A stretch of DNA of 64,000 nt from Prevotellaceae bacterium UBA6398 (GTDB lineage Bacteria > Bacteroidota > Bacteroidia > Bacteroidales > Bacteroidaceae). Shown here in pieces: positions 52,352 to 61,097 of this stretch (position 1 is the first letter of the stretch; each line of letters begins with the position of its first letter). The stretch spans positions 104,161-168,160 of the forward strand of contig DJQA01000003.1 in NCBI GenBank assembly GCA_002437495.1, read 5' to 3'. Position numbers and translations under genes: made by a program. Under the pieces are notes generated by a model. That model did no database searches. It saw only the letters and a program-made list of their open reading frames with translations, and was not told where the DNA came from.

Positions 52352-54541
52352 ATGATTAAGAAAATGCTGAGCGCAATAGCCGTGGCAATACTCCCGGCAT
52401 TCGCTCTCCAGGCGCAGGAATACCGACTTTCCACGCCAAACACCACACTTATAGTGAACAACGACAACGGCGTGGCACGCATAGTGTATTACGGCCCGAA
52501 AATCGACGAGTCAACGTCAACCAACGACATGCGTGCCGCACGCATGACCTTCGACCGCGAGTCGTACTACGCTTTCGGCGTTCACTCAAACGAAGAGAAG
52601 GCCATTGCGGTAACCCAGCCCGATGGCAGCCTTACGCTCGACCTTAAAGTGGAAAACATCAAGAAAACTTCAAGCGCGGATGCCACCACGATTGAAATTA
52701 ACATGAAAGACAAGGTTTACCCGCTCTACGTGCGTCAATACTTCAAGGCATACAACGGAACGGACATAATCTCAACGTGGACCGACATAGTGAACTCCGC
52801 AAAGAAACCCGTGGCGCTTGAAATGTTCGCATCGGCGCAAATACCCATTGTGCGCAGCGACAACCACATAACCCATTTCCACGGAGGCTGGGCCGCAGAA
52901 AGCTTCGTCAACGAACAGGAAATAACCGACGGACAGATTGTTATCTCAAACAAATTCGGCATACAGAACACCCATGCCGACAACCCCAGCGTAATGATTT
53001 CGGTTGGCGGCAAAGCAACCGAAAACTCCGGCACCGTGTTTGGCGGAGCATTGGCCTGGAGCGGCAATTACAAGATAAAGGCAAGGGGAGCCGGCGGAAA
53101 CCAGCTCGAAGTTCTTGCCGGCATAAACGAGGAAACATCGCGCTACATTCTTGACGGCGGCAAGACTTTCACCACACCCGAATTCATCATGACCTACTCA
53201 ACCGAAGGCAAGGGCGGAGTGAGCCGCGCTTTCCACCGCTGGGCGCGCAAGTATGCCCTAACACACGGAGACAAGGAACGCATGATACTGCTCAACTCGT
53301 GGGAAGGCGTTTACTTCAACATCGACGAAAAGACAATGGACCAGATGATGGGCGACATAGCATCGCTCGGAGGCGAACTCTTTGTGATGGACGACGGTTG
53401 GTTTGGCGACAAGTACCCGCGCGACAACGACCAGACCAGTCTTGGCGACTGGATGGTATGCAAAAAGAAGCTGCCAAACGGCATCAAGGCACTCACCGAT
53501 GACGCAAAGAAACACAACATAAAGTTCGGCATCTGGATCGAGCCCGAAATGATCAACACCAAGAGCGAACTTTTCGAGAAACACCCCGACTGGGCTTTGA
53601 GCAGCCCCAACCGTCCACTTACACAAGGGCGTGGCGGCACACAAATGGTGCTCGACCTTACAAATCCAAAAGTGCAGGACTTTGTGTTCTCCGTTTTCGA
53701 CAACGTAATGAAGCAGGCTCCCGAAATTGCATACATAAAGTGGGATGCTAACGCCAACATAATGAACTATGGCTCGCACTACTTGAAGCCCGGCCGCCAG
53801 TCGCAGATATTCATCGACTACCAGCTCGGCCTGCGCAACGTGCTCAAACGCCTGCGCGCAAAATACCCCAACGTCATAGTGCAGGCTTGCGCGGGCGGCG
53901 GCGGACGCGTGAACTATGGCTTCCTGCCTTTCTTTGACGAATACTGGACTTCGGACGACACCGACGCATTCCAGCGCCTGTTCATACAGTGGGGAACATC
54001 GCACTTCTACCCCGCAATAGGCATGGCATCGCACGTGAGTGCAACACCCAACCACCAAACCGGCCGCGTAACGCCTTTGAAGTTCCGCTTCGACGTGGCA
54101 ATGCAGGGCAGGCTCGGAATGGAACTGCAACCCAAGAACATGAACGAGCAGGAGAAGGAATTCGCAAAACGCGCCATAGCCGCATACAAGGACGTACGCC
54201 GTGTGGTGCAGATGGGAGACCTGTACCGTCTGAACTCGCCGTTCGACAACGACTATGTAACATCGCTCATGTATGCCTCAGAGGACAAATCGAAGGCCGT
54301 GTTCTACGTTTACCGCGACCACAAGGTATGCACAATTCAAAACGACCCGCTGATACGTCTCGATGGAGTTGACGAGAACAAAAACTACAAGTTCACCGAC
54401 ATAACGCCGCTTGACCCCAACCGTCCCCACTGGCTCAGCGGAAAGGTGATAAGCGGTCGCGCACTCAAAAAAGCGGGAATACGCGTAAATCTTGATGGCG
54501 ACTTCTCGAGCGCGGTATTCAAACTCGAAGCCGTAAACTGA
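52352..54541 (+). CDS. Alpha-galactosidase, glycoside hydrolase family 36
   Basis: 729 residues with a signal peptide (ending ALQA before QEY), so it acts in the periplasm or at the surface. N-terminal beta-sandwich, then the (beta/alpha)8 catalytic domain with MDDGWFGDKYPRDND and WIEPEMINTKSELFEKHPDW. The nucleophile is Asp465 (IKWDANAN), the probable acid/base Asp lies in SDDTDAF (about 535-538), and a C-terminal beta domain follows. Releases terminal alpha-galactose from raffinose-type sugars or galactomannan. No SusC/SusD pair is near, so it is not in an obvious polysaccharide-utilisation locus. Confidence 0.95.
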   Translation: MIKKMLSAIAVAILPAFALQAQEYRLSTPNTTLIVNNDNGVARIVYYGPKIDESTSTNDMRAARMTFDRESYYAFGVHSNEEKAIAVTQPDGSLTLDLKVENIKKTSSADATTIEINMKDKVYPLYVRQYFKAYNGTDIISTWTDIVNSAKKPVALEMFASAQIPIVRSDNHITHFHGGWAAESFVNEQEITDGQIVISNKFGIQNTHADNPSVMISVGGKATENSGTVFGGALAWSGNYKIKARGAGGNQLEVLAGINEETSRYILDGGKTFTTPEFIMTYSTEGKGGVSRAFHRWARKYALTHGDKERMILLNSWEGVYFNIDEKTMDQMMGDIASLGGELFVMDDGWFGDKYPRDNDQTSLGDWMVCKKKLPNGIKALTDDAKKHNIKFGIWIEPEMINTKSELFEKHPDWALSSPNRPLTQGRGGTQMVLDLTNPKVQDFVFSVFDNVMKQAPEIAYIKWDANANIMNYGSHYLKPGRQSQIFIDYQLGLRNVLKRLRAKYPNVIVQACAGGGGRVNYGFLPFFDEYWTSDDTDAFQRLFIQWGTSHFYPAIGMASHVSATPNHQTGRVTPLKFRFDVAMQGRLGMELQPKNMNEQEKEFAKRAIAAYKDVRRVVQMGDLYRLNSPFDNDYVTSLMYASEDKSKAVFYVYRDHKVCTIQNDPLIRLDGVDENKNYKFTDITPLDPNRPHWLSGKVISGRALKKAGIRVNLDGDFSSAVFKLEAVN

Positions 54542-54564
54542 TAGGCACAAGCCGCAACGAACAC

Positions 54565-54599
54565 AATCCCCGCCCTCGCCGTGAGAGCGGGGATTTTTA
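54565..54599 (+). terminator. Terminator after the alpha-galactosidase gene
   Basis: 9-bp arms AATCCCCGC / GCGGGGATT with a 13-nt loop, then TTTAA. Confidence 0.8.
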
Positions 54600-54702
54600 A
54601 TTGCCATAGCCGCAAGGTGCACATAAAAAACAAAATCGCACCACTGCAAGGGCTGCGACATACGCCACTTAAGCACCCGGCTGTCAATCATTCAACAATT
54701 TG

Positions 54703-54835
54703 CACCGCCACAGGGGCGCATGGCATACACTCTGAATTGCATCGATTGGTTATGATGCGGCAGCGGTTTGCGTTGCCATTCATGCGGTGGCATACAAGGC
54801 GTATGCAATACTCCCCTGCAATTATCGCATAACCA
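54703..54835 (-). repeat. REP-like palindromic element B10
   Basis: Inverse orientation. GGGGCGCATGGCATACACTC near 54711 and GGCGTATGCAATACTCCCC near 54799 flank a spacer with GCGGCAGCGGTTTGCGTTGCC and ATGCGGTGGCATACA. It adjoins array A10 with the same spacing as the other composites. Confidence 0.72.
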
Positions 54836-54861
54836 AAAAAGATTGCTCCTTACAAAACGCC

Positions 54862-54945
54862 CCCAAAACTACATTTGATATAAGAAAAACTACGTCCGAT
54901 GTAGGATAAATTACATCAGACATAATCCGGACTACATCAGACATA
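54862..54945 (-). repeat. Four-unit 21-bp intergenic array, copy A10
   Basis: Minus strand words: TATGTCTGATGTA (CCGGAT-type tail), TATGTCTGATGTA, TACATCGGACGTA and TATATCAAATGTA. It is the only copy whose unit 1 begins TATG rather than AAGG. Confidence 0.85.
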
Positions 54946-55149
54946 ATTTCCACCACCTGCAACACCCTGTTTTCCAAGTATTTGCAAAGTCATCCGACAA
55001 ACCACTTATTTTCCTGTATTTCAAATGCTTACGCATTTACGGCTCTTCTACGCAAAAAAGAAACCATGCCATTAGATAAAATGGCGGCTTCAAATTTTGC
55101 GGTTATGCAGGTTTGGAGTAACTTCGCGTAACAAACACTCATTACACAA

Positions 55150-56157
55150 GTGATAGAAAAGCATATAGTCATTGATGAAATAGACCCGCGTGTGCTATAC
55201 GGGGCAAACAACGTGTATTTGCGCATGCTCAAGGCCCTTTACCCCAAGCTGCGCATAGTGGCGCGCGACAATGTAATCAAGGCCATAGGCGATGAACTGG
55301 CAATATCCGATTTTGAAGACACAATACAACTGCTCGTGAGCCGATGCGCAAAATACAACACATTGCGCGAAACCGACATAATAGACATTGTGAAAGGCAA
55401 GAAACCTTACGAGGAAGAAGAGGACGGAGTTATTGTTTACGACATTAAAGGCCGCCCTATACGCGCCAAAACCGAGAACCAGCAATTGCTCGTAAAGGCA
55501 TACGCCAAGCACGATTTGATGTTCGTAACAGGGCCGGCGGGAACAGGAAAGACATATACGGCAATAGCACTTGCCGTTAAAGCCTTAAAAAACAAGGAGG
55601 TGAGACGAATTATTCTTAGCCGCCCGGCCGTGGAAGCAGGAGAAAAACTCGGATTTCTGCCGGGCGACATGAAAGACAAAATCGACCCATACCTGCGCCC
55701 GCTGTATGATGCACTCGAAGAGATGATACAGCCAACAAGGCTTAAAGAAATGCTCGAAGACGGCACAATACAAATTGCGCCCCTGGCATTTATGCGCGGA
55801 CGCACGCTGAGCGATGCGGTGGTGATACTCGATGAGGCGCAAAACACCACCTCGGCGCAAATAAAGATGTTTCTCACACGCATGGGCTTCAACACCAAAA
55901 TGATTGTTACAGGCGACCGCACGCAAATTGACCTGCCACTGGCGCAACGCTCGGGGCTCGAAGAGGCCATGAGGGTGCTGAAAGGGGTTAAGGGCATAGC
56001 CTTCGTGGAAATGAACAAGAAAGACATTGTGAGAAACCCGCTCGTTACCCGCATAGTGGACGCATACGAAAAAGACATCGAACAGAAAAAAGTAAGCATA
56101 AACGTTCATGAAGACCCGGACGAAACCGAGCCGGACGCAGATGACAAATCAGACTGA
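55150..56157 (+). CDS. phoH: PhoH-family ATPase
   Basis: 335 residues from a GTG start (MIEKHIVIDEIDP matches the usual start of the Bacteroidales family). Cytoplasmic RecD-like P-loop ATPase: Walker A GPAGTGKT (about residues 128-135), RPAVEAGEKLGFLPGD, Walker B VVILDEAQNTT, and TGDRTQIDLP. Thought to act in RNA metabolism; the reaction is not established. It precedes purC by 26 bp, an order shared with other Bacteroidales. Confidence 0.93.
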   Translation: MIEKHIVIDEIDPRVLYGANNVYLRMLKALYPKLRIVARDNVIKAIGDELAISDFEDTIQLLVSRCAKYNTLRETDIIDIVKGKKPYEEEEDGVIVYDIKGRPIRAKTENQQLLVKAYAKHDLMFVTGPAGTGKTYTAIALAVKALKNKEVRRIILSRPAVEAGEKLGFLPGDMKDKIDPYLRPLYDALEEMIQPTRLKEMLEDGTIQIAPLAFMRGRTLSDAVVILDEAQNTTSAQIKMFLTRMGFNTKMIVTGDRTQIDLPLAQRSGLEEAMRVLKGVKGIAFVEMNKKDIVRNPLVTRIVDAYEKDIEQKKVSINVHEDPDETEPDADDKSD

Positions 56158-56183
56158 GCATAACACTAAACATTTCACTGACA

Positions 56184-57137
56184 ATGAATAAAGCATTAAT
56201 CAAAACAGATTATCATTTCCCGGGGCAAACGAGTGTTTACAACGGGAAAGTACGCGATGTTTACAACATAAACAACGAGAAACTCGTAATGGTTGCCACC
56301 GACAGAATATCGGCGTTTGACGTTATTCTGCCCAAAGGAATTCCTTTCAAAGGACAGGTGCTCAACACCATAGCCTCGCGCGAACTTGACGCAACCAAAG
56401 ACATTTGCCCCAACTGGAAGCTCGCCACCCCCGACCCCATGGTAACCGTAGGATACATGTGCAAAGGTTATCCCGTGGAGATGATTGTGAGAGGCTATCT
56501 TTGCGGCAGCGCATGGAGAGCCTATAAAGCCGGCGCACGCGAGCTTTGCGGAGTAAAACTGCCCGAGGGTATGCGCGAGAACCAAAAGTTCCCCTCGCCT
56601 ATAATAACCCCCACCACAAAGGCGGAAATAGGCAACCACGACGAAAACATATCGCGCAAGGAAATACTCGCACAAGGACTGGTGCCCGAAAAAGAGTATG
56701 AGATTATGGAGAAATACACCCTGGCTCTCTTTGAACGCGGAACCGAAATTGCAGCAAAACGCGGACTGATTCTCGTTGACACAAAATACGAGTTCGGACT
56801 TCACAACGGAGAGGTTACGCTAATGGACGAAATACACACCCCCGACTCTTCGCGCTATTTCTACTCTGAAGGCTATGAGGAGAAATTCGAAAAAGGAGAG
56901 CCGCAAAAACAACTATCCAAGGAATTTGTGCGCGAATGGTTGCTGAGCAACAATTTTCAGGGGCAGAAAGGGCAGAAACTACCCGAAATGACAGACGATA
57001 TCGTTGAGAGCATATCAAACCGCTACATAGAGCTGTATGAGAACATAACCGGCGAAAAGTTCAACAAGGACATACACGACAACCCGGAAAAACGCATAGA
57101 AGAAAACGTGCTTAAATATCTGCAGCAAGCCCAATAG
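56184..57137 (+). CDS. purC: Phosphoribosylaminoimidazole-succinocarboxamide synthase
   Basis: Joins aspartate to CAIR in de novo purine synthesis (SAICAR synthetase). 317 residues, the longer Bacteroidetes/eukaryote-like form. YNGKVRDVYNI binds ATP; TDRISAFDVILP, EMIVRGYLCGSAWRAYKAG, LVDTKYEFG and LMDEIHTPDSSRYF are the family motifs. Probably cotranscribed with phoH; a terminator follows at 57157. Confidence 0.96.
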   Translation: MNKALIKTDYHFPGQTSVYNGKVRDVYNINNEKLVMVATDRISAFDVILPKGIPFKGQVLNTIASRELDATKDICPNWKLATPDPMVTVGYMCKGYPVEMIVRGYLCGSAWRAYKAGARELCGVKLPEGMRENQKFPSPIITPTTKAEIGNHDENISRKEILAQGLVPEKEYEIMEKYTLALFERGTEIAAKRGLILVDTKYEFGLHNGEVTLMDEIHTPDSSRYFYSEGYEEKFEKGEPQKQLSKEFVREWLLSNNFQGQKGQKLPEMTDDIVESISNRYIELYENITGEKFNKDIHDNPEKRIEENVLKYLQQAQ

Positions 57138-57156
57138 ACATACATTCCTGCAAACA

Positions 57157-57197
57157 AAGCCTCACCCGATTTGCAAACAATCGGATGAGGCTTTTTA
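57157..57197 (+). terminator. Terminator after purC
   Basis: Arms starting AAGCCTCACCCGATT (57157) and ending AATCGGATGAGGCTT (one mismatch) followed by TTTACTG. Confidence 0.85.
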
Positions 57198-57219
57198 CTG
57201 TTTTCTAAATTCAATCCTT

Positions 57220-57864
57220 ATGAACACACTGAAAAAGGTAGGGCTGAAATTTGCCATAATGCTCACCACGGCACTTTACACCACAACGGCTGTAAACGCA
57301 GGCAATCCGGCAAACGCCAGAACTGCAAGGCAACTATTCGATTACGCATACCACTCTGTATATGGACCACAGGGCTCCACCCTTGACTATTCCATAAACC
57401 TGGCGGGAATATACAAAGCTAACGGCACAATAAGCATGAAAGGCAAGAAAAAACGCTTTTTCGAGCCAAGATACAGCGTGTGGTGCAACGGGAAATACTA
57501 CTACAAGGTTGACAAAAAGAAAAAGGAGATAGAAATACACAACGCCGCCTCGCCAAAGAAGGACAAATACTCGGGAAAATTCACTTTCTCGCCCAACAAC
57601 TTCAACTATAGCTACTCGGAAAACAACAACGAGTACATTATAAACCTTGAAGCCAAGCCCAAGACCGCAGGAAACATAAAACACGCCCGAATACACCTTG
57701 ACAAAGCAACAAAAGCCCCAAAAAGCATTAAAATCAAAGTTCTGTTTTTCCGGGCTACAATAAAGATTTCGCACTTCCACAGCGGCGGCATAAACGACAA
57801 GATTTTCCGCTTTCCCAAAGAAAAATTCAAAAATTACAAAATAACAGACAAAAGACCCGATTAG
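57220..57864 (+). CDS. LolA-like exported protein
   Basis: 214 residues with a signal peptide (hydrophobic to about residue 26, ending VNAG). The mature part resembles the LolA/LolB-like fold used by lipoprotein chaperones in Bacteroidales: ARQLFDYAYHSVYG helix, then successive beta-strands such as TISMKGKKKRFFEPRYSVWC and YYKVDKKKKEIEIHN, and very basic throughout. Assignment is by fold-like pattern only. A stem-loop with a T-run begins within the stop codon region (57851-57875). Confidence 0.6.
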   Translation: MNTLKKVGLKFAIMLTTALYTTTAVNAGNPANARTARQLFDYAYHSVYGPQGSTLDYSINLAGIYKANGTISMKGKKKRFFEPRYSVWCNGKYYYKVDKKKKEIEIHNAASPKKDKYSGKFTFSPNNFNYSYSENNNEYIINLEAKPKTAGNIKHARIHLDKATKAPKSIKIKVLFFRATIKISHFHSGGINDKIFRFPKEKFKNYKITDKRPD

Positions 57865-57875
57865 GGCCTTTTTTA
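57851..57875 (+). terminator. Terminator overlapping the stop of the LolA-like gene
   Basis: AAGACCC/GGGCCTT arms (one mismatch) with a GATTA loop, followed by TTTT; the TAG stop lies in the loop region. Confidence 0.55.
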
Positions 57876-57887
57876 GCTATCGCTTGA

Positions 57888-57915
57888 AATAATATTGCCG
57901 TACAGCAATATTATT
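57888..57915. repeat. 11-bp inverted repeat
   Basis: AATAATATTGC / GCAATATTATT with a 6-nt loop, perfect. AT-rich; could be a protein-binding dyad at the left border of the AT-rich stretch. Confidence 0.5.
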
Positions 57916-58312
57916 ATATTCACCCATACATTCGCTTTGCTTGGCACGTAGACCCAATAGAATACCTTTTTTGCAAAACTCAGTCTAGTTTATCCCACAA
58001 TAAGTTTCCTACAACTCAGTCTTCCACATAAGTTAAACCGTCGCAAGCAGGCACACAGCTGAGGCAATTCTTAATTATAAGGAAAACTGATTCTCAAATT
58101 AATTATACATTATGTTTCCGAACGGAGTCGCTTTTCTTTGTTGAAAAACACATATTAATGAATTATGTACTATATAATATACCGCACCATCGATAAAAAC
58201 ACATATCACAAACCAGAAAGCACTCGTGCTTTAACTACTGTTCGTTTACAAAATATTGGCATCGGCAACCCAAACCTACAATCATGCACTAATGCCATTT
58301 TGGCAGTAGTGT
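57916..58312. other. AT-rich intergenic stretch without a supported gene
   Basis: Contains a direct repeat AACTCAGTCT (57977-57986 and 58013-58022, 36 bp apart) and no convincing ORF, RNA gene or array of the kinds seen elsewhere. Base composition is visibly richer in A+T than the flanking genes. Confidence 0.5.
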
Positions 58313-58810
58313 TTAGCGTGAAACATTGCGCTTTTCCAAAGGCACAAAACTTTCAAATGTCTGGTCGTCATAGAAAACCCGAATTTCCAAAATCTTTGGA
58401 CGGATAATTTTGGTTTCCGTTATAACTTTTGCCGCAGCCTGCCTTTCCCGATTTTGATTTCCGCCGGCAGAATCGGACAGGTTGGAAAAAAGTTCCATTC
58501 CGTCCATGTTTTTTTTAGACACCGCATTTTCCGCGCCTTGTATATTCGGCGTTACGTTTGAGGACGAGCCGCACATATCATTTGGAGATTTATCCCCGTT
58601 GTCTCCAAACATTACACCCTCGCCAAACATCAACCAATTTGTGCTTATACTTGGAAACGCCCGATGTATGGCTTGGACATGATTGTTCGTCGGCTTTGAG
58701 CGGCCGTTGAAAATATTTGAAAGCGAAGCAGGGGATATGCCTAATTTCTGTGCAAATTCCTGCTGCGACAAACCCAAGTATTCCATAACCTCCTTTATTC
58801 GTTCCTCCAT
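58313..58810 (-). CDS. XRE-family helix-turn-helix regulator
   Basis: 165 residues. Start 58810 is preferred to the upstream in-frame ATG (58828) because AAAGGAG lies a few bases before it, one of the few strong Shine-Dalgarno sites in the window. The N-terminal HTH is MEERIKEVMEYLGLSQQEFA, QKLGISPASLSNIFNGRSKP, then FPSISTNWLMFGEG. A variable linker follows, and the C-terminus ILEIRVFYDDQTFESFVP is of a type common in Bacteroidetes regulators. No obvious target gene adjoins it. Confidence 0.87.
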   Translation of the reverse strand: MEERIKEVMEYLGLSQQEFAQKLGISPASLSNIFNGRSKPTNNHVQAIHRAFPSISTNWLMFGEGVMFGDNGDKSPNDMCGSSSNVTPNIQGAENAVSKKNMDGMELFSNLSDSAGGNQNRERQAAAKVITETKIIRPKILEIRVFYDDQTFESFVPLEKRNVSR

Positions 58811-58839
58811 AAATCTTCTCCTTTTCACGTGGTTTAGTG

Positions 58840-58871
58840 CAAATTTACGGAAAATCCCGCCAATTTACCAA
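58840..58871 (-). promoter_or_regulatory. Promoter of the XRE regulator
   Basis: On the minus strand, TTGG (58871-58868), a 20-bp spacer and TAAATTTG (58847-58840). The upstream 58850-58975 region is rich in TTTACG/GTAAA-like words that could be operators. Confidence 0.55.
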
Positions 58872-59650
58872 TGTAAAGACAAAAAACTTCACGCAAAAAC
58901 ATAAAGTTTATATTTTAAAACACAAATCAGTTTTTATATTTTACGCTTTACGTTTATAATTTACAAGATAGTAGTAAGAGCAATGCCTTATTCACATCCT
59001 GCTTTAAACGCAGGCTATTCTTCTATATACTAACGTTTTGCCAAAAAGGGGATTCTATTTGGCTCATAAGCCATTATATATATGCGCGAATTCGGATTTT
59101 TACAAAAAACAGATATTATCGAACTTTTCTTGTCTTGTTGGAGATACTCTACTCAAACAAAAAAGTATAATTGGTTGGTTTTTATAGGAATAAAGTCTTG
59201 CATCAGTTCTGAATATTTTCAAGTTTACGTTTATTGTTTTATAATTTATTGGCAGTTTTACTTTGTGTTACGATGCTTTTGTTTTACAGATTATTTCTCT
59301 TGTAATTCCTAAATCTTTCTTTGTTGTACACGTTTGTGTTTTTCGTGTTTTATTTTGTAAATCACTAATAACGCAAAATGTAAATACACAAAGACCGAAC
59401 AGTGCATTTTTTGCGTTTTTCTTGTCATACTTTACAGGAATGCAGCAGGCTTTAATACAGCTCATCCTACAGCACCCATTTTTGCGCCGAACTCCTTTAT
59501 ACATAGGAGAAAAAGGCCAAAATTCTTGTTAGGATTTTCAAGCAAACTAGAAAAAAAGCCGGCCCATAAGGCTTATATTTCCTATTATTTCACGCATAAA
59601 CCTACCCTTTTCCTATAAAAACGGGCACTTACAACTACATAAAAAGCGGT
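58872..59650. other. AT-rich gene-poor region
   Basis: Strongly AT-rich, with T-rich runs and only short ORFs of poor amino acid composition on both strands. TTTTACGCTTTACGTTTA near 58938 resembles repeated operator-like words. I see no gene, tRNA or known repeat. It may be a foreign remnant associated with the regulator. Confidence 0.5.
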
Positions 59651-59653
59651 TTT

Positions 59654-59791
59654 TCACTCTAAATTCACGCGATTTTCAATCACCACATTGTTGCCACAAA
59701 TCGTAATACTGCCCGCATATTGATCTGTATTGCCGATAACCGAATTACATTTCGGGACATTGGCACGCAAAAAAGCTGCGCGCCGATTCCC
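59654..59791 (-). other. Possible short coding remnant
   Basis: A 46-codon open frame on the minus strand ends VIGNTDQYAGSITICGNN plus VVIENRVNLE and stop at 59654. The composition looks protein-like and unlike the AT-rich flank, but there is no good start or ribosome site, so it may be the tail of a lost gene. Confidence 0.25.
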
Positions 59792-59931
59792 TCATATTGT
59801 TAAATTCGCCCGCTCTACACCACACTTCCGCTTGAAAGCCGAACCCGCTAAAACGCAATAATCCCATCGCATCCCCGCCATATTTTGCGGGGGCGGAAAC
59901 GCAACGTAACTTTTACGGAACAAAAAAACTT

Positions 59932-59979
59932 GGTTAACAAAAAAAGCGAACCGACTTCGGTTCGCTTTTTTTGTTAACC
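59932..59979. terminator. Strong palindromic terminator downstream of holA
   Basis: 23-bp perfect arms (59932-59954 and 59957-59979) with a 2-nt centre; AAAAAAA/TTTTTTT inside each arm gives a T-run on both strands. It lies 44 bp past the holA stop. Confidence 0.85.
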
Positions 59980-60022
59980 TAAATTGTGTGTCTCTGCCCT
60001 GCTTTCCCTAACCCAAAAACCT

Positions 60023-61051
60023 TTAATGAAGAATGAAATATATGAGATCCATTCCTAACTCCGCCTCCGTCGCAACATCAAAACCTATCCCCTTTTGCCG
60101 TTCATCGGTCTCCCTTATTTTGCCAATAATTTCCATCACTTTACGCGCCGTATAATTTCCAATTGCAGGCATTATATTTTTCTTTACCTGCCATTCTGTC
60201 ATGCCTGTCCACTTGGCTATTCCCTGCGGACTTTTGTCTGGTGAATAATACGATATCATGAGCTTTGAGAAGAACTGGAACAGCAGCACCAAATTTCGTT
60301 GCAAGGGGTTTGCCTTAGAATTAGCCCCAAAATATTGTTCTATTTGAAACGCCTTGAAAACGTCTCTTCTTACTATTGCGTCCTGCAGTTCAAAATAATT
60401 GAAATCCTTGCTTATGCCAATATTGGTCTCTACTAATTCCGGGGTAACGTTGCTTTGATCTTGCGGCATTGAAATTATGAGCTTGTCAAGTTCGCCATTC
60501 AATCGGCTTAGGTCTGCTCCGATATTTCCCACTATCATTTCCGTGGCCTTTGGCGTTATCGTAAACCCATGTTGTTTCATATACACGCTAATGAATCCCG
60601 GAAGCTGCCTGTCGTATAATTTTTTTGACTCGAAAAGCACTCCGTTTTTCTGCGCCAAAATTGCAAGCCGCCTTCTCTTGTCCACAGTCCCGTTTTTGTA
60701 GCAAATAACAAGAATTGTGCTGTCAAGGGGCCGTTGCAGGTAATAGGCCAAATCATCCAGGCGTTCCATAAGCTGCGCCTCACGCACGATTACCAGCAAA
60801 TGCTCCGCCCCTAACGGACTGCTTTTGGCAGTATTCACCACTTCACCCACATCGGTATCCAAACCGTAATAGGTGAAATAGTTGAAAGCCTTGTCCTCCT
60901 CAGGCATTACCGTCTTGGAAAGAGCTTCCGCTATATTGTCAATAAAGAAGCTCTCCTCCCCTTCGAGCAAATAAACCTTCTCGAATTTCCGTGCGTTTAT
61001 GTCTCTCATTATGCCTTCATACGAAGGTCCCGCTTGTTTTGTATATGCCAC
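60023..61051 (-). CDS. holA: DNA polymerase III delta subunit
   Basis: Clamp-loader subunit that opens the sliding clamp. 342 residues. KVYLLEGEESFFIDNIAEAL at the N-terminus, LVIVREAQLM and LICYKNGTVDKRRRL-like segment of domain II, and the C-terminal collar helices with LQRNLVLLFQFFSKLM. It is 46 bp downstream of amn on the same strand and probably cotranscribed. Confidence 0.94.
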   Translation of the reverse strand: MAYTKQAGPSYEGIMRDINARKFEKVYLLEGEESFFIDNIAEALSKTVMPEEDKAFNYFTYYGLDTDVGEVVNTAKSSPLGAEHLLVIVREAQLMERLDDLAYYLQRPLDSTILVICYKNGTVDKRRRLAILAQKNGVLFESKKLYDRQLPGFISVYMKQHGFTITPKATEMIVGNIGADLSRLNGELDKLIISMPQDQSNVTPELVETNIGISKDFNYFELQDAIVRRDVFKAFQIEQYFGANSKANPLQRNLVLLFQFFSKLMISYYSPDKSPQGIAKWTGMTEWQVKKNIMPAIGNYTARKVMEIIGKIRETDERQKGIGFDVATEAELGMDLIYFILH

Positions 61052-61097
61052 TTTGTTTGTATAAATTCAACAGTCCGTCAAAAGCGTGCCGCCGCGC

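Noticed and set aside
59082..59532. Small ORFs in the AT-rich stretch (59082-59312, 59263-59532, 59268-59504)
   Set aside because: Composition is dominated by Phe, Leu, Tyr and Cys from T-rich DNA. No ribosome site and no recognisable domain.
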